A DNA stretch of 64,000 nucleotides, taken from assembly GCA_036362985.1 (NCBI GenBank), contig JAYGXS010000010.1:13829661-13893660 (forward strand), read 5' to 3'. Source of the stretch: Ligula intestinalis. Taxonomy: Eukaryota > Platyhelminthes > Cestoda > Diphyllobothriidea > Diphyllobothriidae. The translations under genes were made by a program, and so were the position numbers. Below the pieces are notes generated by a model that saw only the letters and a program-made list of their open reading frames with translations, was not told the DNA's origin and made no database searches. Positions 13,701-25,900 of the stretch are shown piece by piece (within the stretch, counting starts at the first letter, position 1; each line of letters begins with the position of its first letter).

Positions 13701-16700
13701 TTTTTCTTTATATGTCCCTTTGGCGAATCTTACGCATGTTTGCTTAGTCTTTCACATTGTCAATCCTGCCAATGTCATCCTCATAGATATCTGCATCATG
13801 AATTGTCTAACACTCTTCCCCGTAACTAGTTTTGGTGCTCGTTCAGATCGACAAACGGCCGGTCATGCCAGGTTTCGATAATCATCGTAATTATCCCACC
13901 ACTGCATTAGGAGGGGGCTCCGAATTTCGGCGCGCGTCAGGACTGCCAACACCTCTCTGTGTAATTGGTGTAATGATACTTTATGTGATCGTAAAAAATT
14001 ATTTTTGGCTGTCAATTCCTCTCCTTATCGACTTGAAAGTTCACAAGTAAACCTTGTTTTTCTGACGAGCCTTTATTTTTAATCATATCGTCTCGGAATG
14101 CAGTCTGTGTCATCTATTCACTATATATTATCTACCAATGTGTATCATTATATATTATATGTATATCTGAACTCCCCCACCCCGTAGAAGCGGAAACTTC
14201 GGAGTCTGGAGACATTTACAGCGCTCGTGCCAACATGATGCAGACCCGGGAAGTGCTGATTGGGGACTATCCCTACAAGCAAGCGTACTGTCACACCTGT
14301 CGGATCCATCGCCCTCCGAGGGCTTCTCACTGCTCCATTTGTGATAACTGTGTTGGTAAGTTGACTGGTGACTTTGCTATCAGTTCCCTTTTCAACATCT
14401 TTTTCGCGAATCACTGCCAATCAGGTATGCTCGCAGTCGCAGAAATAGATTGGAGTGGAGCGGTGACACGTCTGTCGCGAGTATGAGATTGGTCGAAACG
14501 GTTGACGTGGTAGTGTGTGAGTTTTTGTACTTATCATAGAAATTCACGCATACGATTCATCACCCTCCACTACAGACAGTAGCAAAGTTCATCATGCATT
14601 GTGTGTAGCTGAATAGTTCCACCTAATGCCGGAATGTGCGGAGTCAGTCTGAACAGGTAAGGCTGATGTAGCGGGCGACGGCTCAGTCAGGTTGCGGCAG
14701 ATTCACAGGTGTCTTTGACCGGTCGAATCATGTTACTCGTAATATAGTCATTCACTTGGGTGGACGCCGAATGGCCGGGACATGTTTACCAGTAGATATG
14801 TGGTAGGCGGTGCAGTTAGGTAGCGTTAGTTGATGAGAGCAGCGTATTTTAATCCAGATTTCGCAGTTTCTAAATTCGCTTCTTCGTCCGCTATATATGC
14901 GTCAGGTCTGGCTCATCAATGCCTCCCCCCGCATTTTCTGTGTGTTTTCTGGTAAATACTCCAGATAGCAGCCTGTGAATATTACGCGGCTATCCCACAG
15001 TGGCCGATAGCTCTCAGCCTGAATATTCATGTTAGATTTCGGTCCGCACCTGTAAATCCCTCGAATCTACTAATCTACTCCGGGCTAGTAATCAATTTCT
15101 GAGGAAATTGAAAAGCTGAAAATACGTTTCTTTCTGACTTTATACCCGAAAAAAGGGGGGCCTCTCTGTGTTTTACAATAGGCTTTCATTTTCCGAATAA
15201 TTTTGAACCTGACTTCCTGTTACCCCATATGTAGCGTCCGAACGAAAGGTCGGCGGGTGATTCGATGTTAGCTGGCTATTCTGTACTACGATCTCGCCTG
15301 GTTGGTTGTGGACTCGAGGAAGGGGTTCAGCGAATGGATTAGTGTTTACGGTCCTATCGGTCAGAAAGGGAGTGGTACATACGAATCCAGAATTGAGATT
15401 CAGGAACACGAGTATGTTCTGACATAAGGAGTGAGTATCGGACTGCTCATCAGGCATTCGTATAACATTCACTCCATCTGAGTCTACTGACAACCAATCG
15501 TTATCTGACATGAGTAAGAATTGATAAGTAGAACAACTGTTTTTTAGGTGATAACGGTCTGGACAATGTGGGGAAGAGTGAACTACAATGCAACACTGGG
15601 TAGAAAATAGGAATCGACTGTGGTAAGAGTACGGGAAGAGTACGTACAAAAATGTGAGGGAAAATATAGTTGTCAAACTACTAACGGTGACTAGAGTTCA
15701 ATACAAAGTAACGAAAATTATGCTCCAACAATATAAAAATGATGAGAAAGTTCGCTAGATCGGCGTAGAAACAAGGTGGAACTTATCGATGATCCGGAGG
15801 CAGAGGTGAGCGATATCCCAGCAGCACCCTAAACGAACAAGTAGTGCGCCCTTAGCCCACTCAAACGCACATGGTTCAGCCTGGGTCGCTACGCATGCGT
15901 TCAGAGTTTTCAAACTATAGTCTGTATATTTTTCCTGTGAGGAAAATTATACCCTTCTGTACGCTAATCACAAAATTTGCAGTGTATGTTGACCATTTTA
16001 TATACGGTGCAAGTAGCATTAATAAATACATTCAATATTTTATAAACTAACTAGGAGCTTCTTTTAACATCAACTTTGAAGAAGACGCAGTTTGCTGCCA
16101 AATGATTACAGCAAGCGATTTGTTGTGCCAGTTTTCTAACAGTTGTTAGAAGCAATAGAGAGTATTCGTACTGCTAGAAAAGCCACTTTTACAGAGTGTT
16201 GTTTTTGCGAAAGCGACTGAACTATTTAGGGATTAAGCTGCGTACCTAGGTAGTCCTTTTTAGTTGAATACACCTGCTAGAACTTTGGGTAACATTCCGT
16301 GAGATAGTATAGTATGTTCTTTTACCTTCTACTTCGCGAATACCACACGGGGATAAGCAAGCTTGTTTCACGGAATCTATATTGGACCCTGTTTTCATAC
16401 TTCGATTACAGGATGATTAGATATTTCCTGGGTTGTCGGAAGCAGATTTTCGCGATATCAATCCATTCGAATTCCACGGTTGTTTTGCATATTAGCACAT
16501 GAGTTCACGCTACTTTAGTGCGTTTACTTTATTCAGGATAGACTGAACCTGCTTGACTTAACTCTTTACGTAAATCCGTTTGCTGCGTGTTAAAAGATGG
16601 CTTAGCGTCACGTCAGGCAATTCGCCTCACCTGATTTCAAATCTACTTGACCTTCTTTCGCCTCTAAGCAAACCAACGTATCACCCAGAGGCCGGGGTCG

Positions 16701-19700
16701 TGTGCGTATTTACCTGATTTTCATGTAATAAAATGAGGTCGAAATGCTCGAGTATTTCCTTCATGTTCCCATACTCAATCTGGTTGTTGAATTTACGTAA
16801 ACTTACCTAACTCACCCTAATCCCAGGCCCTTTCAGTCACACGGCAGGATGCCGGCTTTTGCATGAAATTCTTTCCGTTCATTCAAAGCCTAATTTTCTC
16901 CATATCGCAGTGCCCTCGGCGAATTGTTAACTATCTTCTGGAATTAGGGGGAGCGTGTATTGGACCTTGGACCTCTCCTTCACTTTGTGCGCGCCTGTAG
17001 AGAGGTCTTTTCCAGCCTTATTTTTATTCTAAAAATACTGTCAGTTTTCGCCTGCTGTAGAAGGAAGAATTCCAGAGTTGCGTAACCTTCGTTTTAAAAA
17101 CAGAATCTTCTCGACTTCATACGGCACTCCAGTCAATTAGTCGTATTTGGCGAATCTACTACCAACTGAACTTTTTGGAAAACATCCGCTCTTCACATGT
17201 TAGGCACACGTTTCGCACATTGGGCATCAGCAGAATTTTGTTTATATAAAAAGTCCGTGGTAAATATTTATGGCTACTGCGTCGAAGAGCGTCGTCATCG
17301 TGACTGTTGATTATGCTGATGATGACGTTACCGCTGCTGCCGGTGATGTGATGATGGTGGTGGTAGTTGTTGTTGTTGTTGTTGTTGCAGGATCAATTGC
17401 AAGGTAAGTGGCTTTAGAACCACGACTTCCGGATCTTCTTCAGATACTGGACTGTGGCAGAGGGTCTTCGGACGGTTAGGTCGATCGGCGCTCTCAGTCT
17501 GCAGTCGACACCAAACTCCTGAACTCTGGCGACCATCTCGGCTGCGCATTCCATCAGGTGTTCGTTGGTCTCTTCCTCCCCACAAGCTGCACACGTAGAA
17601 TCATCAGTCAGATTATACCGCTTCCTGATGTGATTCAGCTTTGGACAATGCCCGGTCCTAAATCTCACTAGGGTCGTTCTATCTAGCCGAGTCATTTTCT
17701 TTTCTTCATCCCATTTGATGGGGGCCGTATCCGTTTTTCGGTTGCGTTCATGTGTCATTTGTGGCCTGGGGGTCATTCGTCTAACTGCAAAGGATGTCGG
17801 TCTACCGTCCGGTTCAGTCCTGGCCGCTGATGCTTCAGCGTCTGCTTGTTCATTCCCGGGGATACCGACCGGGCTGGGAATCCATGCAATTTCCAACCTC
17901 CTTCCTGTTGTAGCTCTCTCTAGAAAATTCATCACTTGTTTTACCAACAGTTTCTTAAGATCTTCTCCCGTCCCGAAGTTCTGCAAGGCATCTACAGCGG
18001 ATATACTGTTAGTAAGGATTCTGGCAGAACTTCAATCTTCGGGTAAGTGCTCTAGCCATTCCGCCGCCGTCAGTAGGGCTAGCATCTCGGCATCAAAGGA
18101 TGAGCTGTAGCATGCGCCCCTTCTCCTGAACGTTGCAATTGTTGAGTAGTTATTTCAACTTCCTTTCGTCACCACGACTCCCGCACCTCCCTGTCTGCAT
18201 CCATCTATCGCCGACCCGTCAGTATGAATAGTCAGGGACGTTTCCGGTATAGAGTTGAGCTCATCCTCCATTCGCTTCCGATTTTCTTCCATCTCTGCTT
18301 TGCTGCAGAGATCTTTAAAATTCCTTAGAATATTTATGCTGGGCCCTCGCCTTGGGGCTAGCGTGTTAGTAGCGAAAAGCTCTCTAGGTATCTCCGAATC
18401 CTCTCTCAGAGTTTGGTGCAAGCATCTGCGCGCATTCTCCCTCCAGGTTGAGGTCCGCTTTAGCCGGGTTGGCTGCTGCTTTTCGGCCATCTGTCTGCGG
18501 AGAGACTTTGTGCGGGAAGTCTCAGGCTGTGTTCGTAGGCCCTGGTGGCCTCGAACCTGCCACTCTCCTCTATCGTCTGGATATCGGCCTCTTGTATCAC
18601 CATCTCCGTCGGACATCAGATTGGGAGGCTCGTGGTAGTTCGAGCTGCTTTCAGCTTCAGGCGTTCTAACCTGTCAAGTCGTGAGCGGCAGATCCACGGC
18701 ATCCATGCTGCTGATCCGTTCTCAATCACCGGCCGCACGCAGGCAGTGTAGACTTTTTTGATGTCCTCCGGCCACCATCCCCAGTTTGTTTCACCTGAGG
18801 CCCTCATCATATTCAGTGGTTTCTCCGCCTTTTCCAGGACAAAATCAGTGTGTCCATTAAACGTTAGCCCCGAGTCATACACCACTCCAGGGAATTTCGC
18901 CGTCGGTCTTTGAATGATCTGCAATCCACCAACCTCGATCGCCCTGACTTCTTTTCTTTCACTCGGGGTCGTACTGAACACTACTAACTCCGTGTTTTTG
19001 ACGATTACTTGCATCTTCCACTTTCGGCTCCATTGGACCATCGTTTCGGTCGCGGTCTGCACTCGCTGGATGGCCCTGTCGGGGTTTGTATCCTGGCTCC
19101 CTACCGCAGCATCGTCCGCAAAAAGACTTATCTCAACGTCCTCTCCGATGCCATCCCCAAGGTCATTTATAAAGATGTCAAAAAGGAGGGGGAAGAGTAC
19201 TGCTCCTTGTGGGAGGCCTCTTGTAAGTCTGAACTCCCTACTGAGGCGTCTGTTGTATCGCACATGCATTAGGCGGTTGGTCAGCCAGCTCTCGATCCAA
19301 ATCTGTAGGCAATTTGGGACCTTCATTTTTTGCCATTTTCAGCGCTAGACCGGCTCTCCACACCGTGTCGTAGGCTTTTTCAAAATCGATGAGAGCGAAA
19401 GCTGTCCATCTGATACCGACTGCGATAGTCGGACCAGCTGGTCCTCAGTGCTTCTCGTCTTCCGGAAACCGGCCTGATAGTCTTCCAGCTTCTGGTTTCC
19501 TTCAACCCAGTGTCGGAGTCTGCGTTCGACCATCCGTTCACAGACCTTTCCCACCACAGGGGTCAGACTGACGGGTCTGTACGATTCCATTTTCCCCGCG
19601 TCTTTGCCGGCCTTCAAGCTTGGTACTATAATGGCTGTTTTCCAGCTTTGGGTATTGCCTTATCCCGCCAGCTCTGGTTTATAATGCTTAGTAGCGTCAA

Positions 19701-22700
19701 TTTGTTATTTGTAGAGAGTTTTTTTACTGCCTCGGGGGGGGCGAGATTTCATCCGCTCCACCTGCCTTTTTGTCCTTAAGTTGTTGTAAGGATTCAGTCA
19801 GTCCGTTGATGGTAAACTCTCGTCCGTAGGAGTTATCATTCTCAAGGTGGAAGCCTTCTTTTTGCGCTTCCGCCGCGTATTCCTTCATCGTTCTTTCATG
19901 TTTGGCCAGTCTCAGTCGGCTCACACTGGCATACTGACTTCCAAAAGCGTTTGCTTTCTGTTTGTCGGTGACGAGGTGGCGGTCCCCCCGCAGGATAACA
20001 TGGTCAGATGTTGACCTGTTTTTCCCCTGTATCATATAAATAGTACCCCACATTTTGGATGGGCATCGTCCTCTCTGACGGTGTCGAGATACTCTCGCCA
20101 TGTCCTTGTCCTCTCTTCGCTTATAGTCGTTCTTACTAATTCACATATCTGGGTCCACACCGCCGTATTCCTCTTCCCCTCACTCGCCAGCCTGTCTCGC
20201 TCCTTTATGACCTTCTCAACTTTTGCAGTCCAGGATACGCTAGCCATCTTCCCCCCCCCCCAGCTCTGACTTTCCTCGCATTTCTGCGAAGCCCTTCCAT
20301 GATTGCTTAAGTGAAGGTTTCAACGCGATCTGCAATCTTTGATGTCTGGGGTGGATGGTTGTGTAGATAATTTTCGGCGATTTCGTTGAACTTTTCCCAG
20401 TCCACTCCGGATATCTTCCAGCGGAACAGGTTCATCTTGCTGGTTGACTTATCCTCTTGCTGTGCCCTTTGGACGACAATGGGTTTGTGGTCGGAGCTGG
20501 ACGTGTTGAGTACTGTCCAGGTTGACTCTGCTGCCACTGTTGCTGTAGTGATGGATGTGTCCGGAGATGTGCCTGAGCGTCCGCCATTTTGGAGACAGGT
20601 TTTGCACGTCGGGTCATTCAGGGCGGCAAGCTCTTCCTCTCTTATCCAGTCTTCCATTTTTCTCCCTCGCTTGTCCTCTCTAACTCCGTCCTGCCATAGT
20701 CCCGAGTGCGCATTGAAGTCACCGAGCCACATCATTTTGGGGTGGCTAGGGAGTAGATGGATATTAGATTCGTCACTGAACGTCCCATCATTTCTAGCAC
20801 GTATTGGCAGGATATATATTTTGATAATCTCCAGATCAGGTTGTCCTTCGTGGAACAGTCGGATGTGTTGAAATTCTTGGATGCCGGTTTGTTGAGCTTG
20901 TACCAACTCATGAGGCATGCCATCTCGGCTAATCGTCATCAGACCTCCTCCGAAACCCGATTCTCTGTCCCGTCTTAGGGCCTCCTATCCTGGGAATGTA
21001 GGCGTCAGTTGGGTATCTCTGAGTTTCGTCTCCTGAAGGCAGCATACGTCAGTTTTCTGTTCTGTGAGTAACTTGCACAGCTCCGTGACTTTGGGCATCA
21101 GGCCGTCGCAGTTCCATGGGGCATCAGGCCGTCGCAGTTCCATTGCAAGATGCGTAGATAGCTGGGATCCTTTATTCTTTCATCAGTATTCACCTGTTGG
21201 TTAGGGTTGAGTTCCACAAGGCAGGCGTAGCACTGCCAAGCTTCCTTCAAAGCACATTCCCAGGCGGGTCTCTCTAGTGCAGAGCATTTGTGATCGAACA
21301 CTTTCAGGCATCTCTCACATCAAAGTCCTCGGTTTCGAGAGTGTATCAGGTTGTTGCATTTGCTGCATCTTCCTGTTGGGATACTCTCCGTTTTGTAGGA
21401 TTGCGATTTGATGGTCGGCCATGTTCAGCGCACCTCCATTCTTCATGTTCTTTTGTTACTTGTGGGAGTTTCCAACGGGTCATACCAGAGCATGCTTTAT
21501 GGCAGCAAGCAGAACAGTCAGGATATTGTAATGGTATGATGATACCCACTATAGTCGCATCACAGTTGCAGCAGTATTTTCTGTTGAGGTTGGTGGATAC
21601 GGCTGGGAGGGATGCGGAAGACACTGGGGTCCCTGCAAGCGGCTGATGCGAGTGAGTGGGAAACACTGCATGGTCGAGCGAGGCTCCGGCACAGGTCCTA
21701 TGGGTATAGCCAGCACTCGTAGTCGTACGAGCAGGGCCACTCGTACCCGTGGGATGTTCCGGTGAGTTCGACGTCTCTGCGCTGCACCTGTGGCACTGGA
21801 TCTCATTCTTCTCCTTGGCGGATGTGGCCTTCCCTACCGTCAACTTTAAACACTTTAGACGCTCTCAGACTCCACAAATGTCGCACTGGGGACTTCCTTT
21901 GTGTGTTGACTTCCCACAGCAAGGACAAGGCCACCTGGGTTCTGGATTCATTTCTACGACTCCTGAACGCTCCAAACGCCTTCTAGGCCACCAGCCAGCT
22001 TCCTGGTATCAAGAGACCGCTGCTGGCGCTTCGGCTCCCGATTCCAAAAATATGACGGTCCTCTTTCTACGCACTTCTTGCATGTCGTTGGGGTTTGATC
22101 CTGTAAGTTCCATTCGTAGAAGTCTTCTTGGAAGTCGGCGTCCAGTGGACCCGGTACCGCGAGGAGGTTGGAACATGACCGGGTGGTGGTGGTAGTGGTA
22201 GTACCGTATTTCCGGACTATGAGGCGCCCTTAAAAGCCTTTAATTTTCTCAAAAAACGACAGTGTGCATTATAATCCGGAGTGCCGTACATGTTGGTTAT
22301 TTATGGTTACTGACCTCGAAGCGATTTTGTGTAGTACACGGCGCTGCGTTAATCTGTAGTCAGAAACGTCACGAACTAATATATATAAACGTACCCTCTC
22401 AATATATATATGTTTTGTTTCACCATCATATTACAGTGTGTGTGTGTGTGTGTGTGCATGGACCCAACAATGGCACCTGTCAAGAGACACGCCTACAAAT
22501 CGAACTTAAAATCAAAGGCTATCATTCACGCAGTAGAAAATGGGAAAAAGGCAGCTGCTTCCCTTAATGCGCCTTATACTGCGGCGTATTCTATCTAAGA
22601 ACGAAATTCGAAACAAAACCATTCACTGACGGTGCACCGAGAATACGGTTATGGTACTGGTGGTAGTGCAAATGATGATACTGCTGCTGCGGCTAGTGAT

Positions 22701-22924
22701 GATGTTATAGTGATAGTGTTAGTAGTAATGGTGATCGTAGTGTTGATAATGATGGGGATACTGCTATCGCTTGTGATGTGATCGTGGTGGTAGTGTTGGT
22801 ACTAGTAATGACGGCTGTGTTGATGATGCTGGCGGTGGTCGTGGTGGTAGTATTAGTAGCAATGGTGGTTGTGATGCTGCTGCTATTGTTGTTGATGCTG
22901 TGATGATAATGACGGTAGAAGTAT

Positions 22925-22971
<47 letters not shown>

Positions 22972-25900
22972 ATGATGCTGATGGTTATGATGACGATGAT
23001 GGGCATCAATGTTTTGTACCCGTGCAAGTGTTTATTCTGTGAGAGAGATAGAGGGGCAGTGGGGTTTTTGTGAGTGGACTGTATCTCTGGGTTTGTTGTT
23101 GTCGGCCGCCTTATTAACACTTTCCTCATCCCTCTTTTAGAGCGATTTGACCACCACTGTCCGTGGATTGGCAACTGCGTTGGAAAGCGGAATTACCGCT
23201 ATTTTACCGTCTTTATCAATGCTGTTTCCGTCTACTGCTGCTACATAATCACCTTTGCTGTCGTCAACATTATACTCAGTAAGTTGGCCCTGTCACTCAG
23301 CTGACCTGTTCGCCGTGCACTTTTGCCTTTTCGCTCAGAATTCAAGAAGCTTTTTGCTGAGCATGCTGAGTCACGTGCCGTTCTCTTAACCCCATTTTCT
23401 GCCGCTAATATTTTTTGAAATTTTTATCTTTATTACTCTCTTGTACTAGAAATCGTATAAAGAACGCTGGATGACCCAGTAATGAGCAGACCTTCGCAGT
23501 TGCATAGTGCAGCAGCAGCAGAAACATCAGCCAAAGATCTGTCTGGGCTCTGTCTAGTTTGGAGACTTGCTTTTCTCGTTATGCCTTCGCAATCAGTTCA
23601 TAGTCTACGCAGTCAGTCGTATAGCGAGTAGTAGTACATACAAATAAGGAGGCACTGACAAGCGAAAAAAGACCAAAACGATCATTTCTGGCTTGTTAGT
23701 CGTCATTATTAAAAGTCAAGTGTTTTACCACCCTAGGCTTAAACCCGCAACCTGTGGGCTAGAAGTCCAGCGCTCGAAAACCACACCTTCACTGTTAAAC
23801 TATTACCAATACATTGGAACAAGTTTAATTCGTTCCGGCACCGAATTCGTCATGTGAAACACTCGTCTTGCGAATTATAGCCAATCAAACTGCATCAGAT
23901 CACTGATTGGCCACAGGCGACTGAGGACCCACGCCCTGGGGGCAAGAGTCAACGGCGGACACAGGCACACACACACATGCACTGACAGCTCGTTAACTGA
24001 GCGATAGCTCGTCAATCGAAACAATATTTCTGCGAGTGGCTCGCTTGTTACCTGAAATGCCCGAAGATGGCGTTGCTCGTAACCCGACGTTCCACTGTTT
24101 TATGATATTTTGTCCTGTTTTTTTTACAACAATGTTAATTTCAAAAAGATTCGTGTTAGGAGATCATTGTGTGAATACGCAGGTTTTGTATCTAGGCCAT
24201 GTCGAACTTCTACTCGACGGGCCACAGGTTCGAGTCTCGGATGGTGCAAAACTTAGGGCGGGGTATGGCTAGCTGATGATGGCTACTCAGCCAGAAATTG
24301 CCATACCAACCTTGGTCTTTCTCCGGCCCTACCAAACTTGATCTTTCTCCGGCCAGACGGTCAAGCTGTACTGGTGCTTCTTAACGAGCCCCTTATACCA
24401 ACCGTTTCATTAAAGTCTCTTCTATGCGTAGTTAGAGGCGCCTTGTGGTCCCATCGGCTAGAATCTCGATATTGTGGGTGCAAATAGGAGGCTGTGTCTT
24501 GCAGAATCTAGTCCAGTCTGCAGTATTCATATCCCTTAATGACCACTCAGCATCTGCTCATAACCACTAAGGACGCCACAACCCCCGCCTTAATTCCGGC
24601 TGAGTGTTTCGACTATGTCTCTTTAGAGGGTGTACTCGTACCGTTGTGCTCTCGTGCTCAATCCTCGCAATGAGCCTTATGACGGCTAGTAGTAACTGCA
24701 GCATTTCTTCTCTCACTATAATCTGTCCGATGCGCTTGAAGCTATTACGGTGGGCTAAAGGCCACGACTTGGAGGATTGCTAACTGAAGGGTTAACTCGG
24801 GCCTTACAGTCAACCTAGTGTGTGTCTTGTTGTGTGGAGTGGCTGAATGGTGGGCTGAGAGCCAGGTTGTAATGGCTCCTTCTTAATGTGGCCTTTATGG
24901 CGTTCCCGCGCACGCGAGAGCCTACCTAGCAAGGGGTGCTGTTGGTACACGTAGCATTGGAGTGTTCACCGCACCAGCCACCTGCGCCCTTCCTCATTTC
25001 CGGTCTTCTTGACTTATGTCTTGATATAGGGTACAGGTGTGGAAGTGGTGAGAGTGGGGGGAAGAGATCCTGCGAGTCTACNNNNNNNNNNAGTGGTGAG
25101 AGTGGGGGGAAGAGATCCTGCGAGTCTACTTTCACTATGATCCAACTATAGTCCCCGCGTCTGCTCTCAGCTTCTTGAAGCTCGTGGTGAACGCTGACGA
25201 GAACGACGGTCGAACTGTCGTGTGTAGTACCTACAGGTTCAACTCCGAGCTCCTTCATTATGGAGCGTTAAGAAGTCCGACATTAACGCACTGAGCCCCA
25301 GTTTCGTTGTCCCGTCGGTGATAATTGGAAATATGAACAAAAAATGCACCTCAAAAGTACAAGTCCGACCTATAAATAGGGGCTTGACGAAAGGTTGCCA
25401 ACCGATGATCTATTTCAATTATACTCGAGACTGTGAGGCAGCTTCCTAAAATAACACTTATGCCGCACTCACTCATATAAAATCTGCACACCTCTCCTAA
25501 CCTCCCTCCTCTCTCGATTTCTCTTTATTGGAACTCCGTTTAGCATAAAAATAATGACTAATGGCTCTTATGTGACACGCTTGTGTGGGTTTTTGCACAA
25601 GTGACCACAGCTTCCGTATGTATTTATACAGTACGTGCCCGAATTCATGCAACATGCCGACATATGCGAAAGATTGGTACACTTTCGCTAATCGGTTTTG
25701 ACTCAGGTTGTGATACTGACTATCGTTTAGTCTATTCTGAAGTCATGTCAGTCATGATAGGATGTCGGCTTTTTAAAGAGCTTCGTTCTGACCACTAAAA
25801 AACGTATATACTGTCGAATAGAAGCAAATATGCGTGCTCCAGGTTCTTTTTGTAAAGCAGAAGGGGAGGAGGAATTACTGTAAAAAGTAACTTCTTAAAT

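Larger units (their letters stand above)
10725..14187 (+). other. Intron 1 of the palmitoyltransferase gene
   Basis: GT-AG intron. Contains a SINE (10930-11040), a hammerhead-like relic (11059-11092, minus) and an RTE LINE tail (12837-13390, minus). No convincing gene in the remainder. Confidence 0.8.
17365..22195 (-). mobile_element. Nearly full-length, inactivated RNase H-bearing LINE (I-type)
   Basis: On the minus strand the order is: ORF1 with zinc-finger/PHD-like cysteines, an AP endonuclease, a reverse transcriptase, an RNase H domain, a C-terminal Cys-His knuckle, and a CAA tail. Several frameshifts and stops separate the parts, so it is dead. RNase H in a non-LTR element points to the I group; the PHD-like finger is unusual for that group and the clade is not certain. 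It lies antisense to the host gene inside intron 2, immediately beside a pogo-like 5' end. Confidence 0.88.
14356..23140 (+). other. Intron 2 of the palmitoyltransferase gene
   Basis: GT-AG intron that splits the Cys-rich domain. Holds a foldback-like copy (15960-16215), an antisense LINE (17365-22195), a pogo-like 5' end (22199-22600) and trinucleotide-rich DNA (22640-23010). Nothing recognised between 14360 and 15960 or between 16220 and 17280. Confidence 0.8.

Noticed and set aside
15173..15676. Minus-strand 167-codon open frame in intron 2
   Set aside because: No recognisable domain, no splice or repeat support, low-complexity composition; could be chance.
22921..22972. CRISPR-like or minisatellite array
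   Set aside because: Simple TAG trinucleotide run; no spacers.
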